From: Acidobacterium sp.
GTDB lineage: Bacteria > Acidobacteriota > Terriglobia > Terriglobales > Acidobacteriaceae
NCBI GenBank assembly: GCA_003152595.1
Contig: PMAM01000060.1
Span: 12,002-19,427, forward strand
Reading direction: 5' to 3'
DNA length: 7,426 bases
Positions 6,323-7,426 of this stretch are shown in pieces. Both the position numbers and the translations under genes were made by a program. The notes under the pieces were generated by a model. The model saw only the letters and a program-made list of their open reading frames with translations, ran no database searches and was not told the origin of the DNA. Positions within the stretch are counted from its first letter, which is position 1. Each line of letters begins with the position of its first letter.

Positions 6323-7426
6323 TTAGTGCTGATCCAGCACCAGGACTTCGATCGAGTACGGCGGCACACGGTGATGGAACGAGCCCGACACCCCATTGAG
6401 CGCGCTCTCTGCCGGCGCGACGGCTTTCGGCTGATCGATAGTGTTCGTCTCCTCCGGGTCGTGCGCGGTCAGGCTGATGAGTTTTCCGGACGGCGCCAGC
6501 TTCGCGCCGGGTAGCTTAATGTCGACCGCCTGAGCATCCGAGGATCCGTTTACCAGCTTCAGGTAGATCTGCTTCTTCGCCGTGTTCTCCGTGACCGAGT
6601 AGAAAAAGCGCGGCCCGCCACTTTCCACGGAGGATTCCGGCTTGACGTCACCGAGGTAGCTGCCGAACATGACCTGAGCGTAATAGCTGGGCGAGCCGTA
6701 GCTGCGCAGCGCATCGTAGCCGATGAGGTCGGTGTCCCACTGCATCGCGCCGGGACTGATGTTCACCAGGAGCGGCGCGTAGCTGGCCATGACCACGATG
6801 TCGCTGTTCCGCTCGAGGCCCGTCATCCACGCAGCATCGCCCAGGGCGGCGCCCATGTTCGGCACCGGCGTGCCTTCGCGCGTTGCCCACTCGCCAACAA
6901 AAATCTTTGGCCCGTTGCGATCGGTTTTGTCATAGTGCGTGGCGTCGTGAAAGAAGTCCGTCGCCCGCACGTAGTAGTGGTCGTCCTGAACGTCGGGGGT
7001 CATTGTTTTTATTGGAGCGGTCGCGATCAGCTGCAGGTCGGGATACTTCGCCTTGATCGCTTTGTAGAACTGCGCATAGCGCTCGCCATAGCTGTCTGAG
7101 CGATCGAACTGGTCCTCGTTGCCGATCTCGACATATGCGATATGGAACGGTGCGGGGTGCCCATCCTTCGTGCGCTCCGCGCCCCACTTCGTGTCGGTGC
7201 TGCCGGTAGCGTATTCAATTTCTTCCAGCGCTGCCTGTACGTAGGGCTCGAGGTTCGGCCCCGGCGCGATGTGCTCCTGCGCGAGCGAGTATCCGGCGTA
7301 GACGGCCAGCACCGGCTCCATGTGCAGGTCTTCACACCACTCGAAAAACTCGAGCAGGCCGAACTGATCTGTAGACCAGTACCGCCATGGGCTGGGGTGT
7401 CCCGGCCGATCGACGAGCGGACCGAT
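6323..7426 (-). CDS. GH51 family alpha-L-arabinofuranosidase, C-terminal two thirds or so (5' end outside window)
   Basis: The frame is open from the right edge (base 7426) to a TAA stop at 6323-6325, giving 367 visible residues. Translation past the first Met at 7321 continues as GH51-like sequence (IGPLVDRPG..., then FGLLEFFEWCEDLHMEPVLAVYAG), so the gene clearly extends beyond the window. GH51 enzymes are retaining exo-acting alpha-L-arabinofuranosidases. The acid/base Glu is in VEIGNEDQF (fragment Glu104) and the nucleophile Glu in FVGEWATREG (about fragment Glu179). The strong family match AALGDAAWMTGLERNSDIVVMASYAPLLVN follows. The C-terminal beta-sandwich ends in PPYSIEVLVLD, the normal end of the family. 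It should trim alpha-linked L-arabinofuranose from arabinan, arabinoxylan or released oligosaccharides. A signal peptide, if any, is outside the window, so its location is unknown. It is the first visible gene of the - strand cluster, 45 bases before GH43. Confidence 0.93.
   Translation of the reverse strand: MGPLVDRPGHPSPWRYWSTDQFGLLEFFEWCEDLHMEPVLAVYAGYSLAQEHIAPGPNLEPYVQAALEEIEYATGSTDTKWGAERTKDGHPAPFHIAYVEIGNEDQFDRSDSYGERYAQFYKAIKAKYPDLQLIATAPIKTMTPDVQDDHYYVRATDFFHDATHYDKTDRNGPKIFVGEWATREGTPVPNMGAALGDAAWMTGLERNSDIVVMASYAPLLVNISPGAMQWDTDLIGYDALRSYGSPSYYAQVMFGSYLGDVKPESSVESGGPRFFYSVTENTAKKQIYLKLVNGSSDAQAVDIKLPGAKLAPSGKLISLTAHDPEETNTIDQPKAVAPAESALNGVSGSFHHRVPPYSIEVLVLDQH

Noticed and set aside
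6295..6323. Rho-independent terminator ending the GH51 transcript
   Set aside because: In the - direction the hairpin is followed by GGUCCCG rather than a U-run, and the GH43 start follows closely, so termination there is not supported.

Overview
The window is a GC-rich (about 60% by eye), tightly packed carbohydrate-utilisation locus aimed at L-arabinose-containing plant polymers. Six protein genes fill it, with almost no spare DNA. The style suggests a free-living plant-polymer degrader: exported glycosidases with Tat and Sec signals, a LacI-type regulator and short gaps. An Acidobacteriota-like soil bacterium is my best guess from the overall look of the proteins, but the sequence alone does not settle the taxon.

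Layout. At the left edge is the C-terminal end of a GH31 family glycosidase on the + strand (1-504, cut by the window). It converges, with a 7-base gap, on a LacI-family regulator on the - strand (512-1651). About 100 bases of regulatory DNA (1652-1755) separate the regulator from the divergently transcribed ribulokinase gene araB (+, 1756-3342). AraB converges, with a 19-base gap, on a three-gene - strand cluster. In transcription order that cluster is a GH51 alpha-L-arabinofuranosidase (5' end beyond the right edge, ending at 6323), a GH43 endo-arabinanase-like enzyme (6277-5237) and a Tat-exported DUF1680/GH127 beta-L-arabinofuranosidase-like enzyme (5203-3362). The gaps of 45 and 33 bases are consistent with one operon.

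How it works together (inference from families). The GH43 enzyme would cut alpha-1,5-arabinan and the GH51 enzyme would remove alpha-L-arabinofuranosyl residues. The GH127-like enzyme would remove beta-linked L-arabinofuranose, as found on plant hydroxyproline-rich glycoproteins and some pectin side chains. The freed L-arabinose would be imported, isomerised to L-ribulose and phosphorylated by AraB. The isomerase (araA), the epimerase (araD) and a transporter are not in the window. The LacI-family protein, placed head to head with araB, is the natural candidate for local control by arabinose or an arabino-oligosaccharide.

I found no RNA gene, CRISPR array, insertion sequence or phage element. 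The most notable details are a shifted Glu/Cys spacing in the presumed zinc site of the GH127-like protein, operator-like dyads between lacI and araB, and a near-perfect palindrome between the GH51 and GH43 genes. I do not see evidence for an entirely new kind of system.
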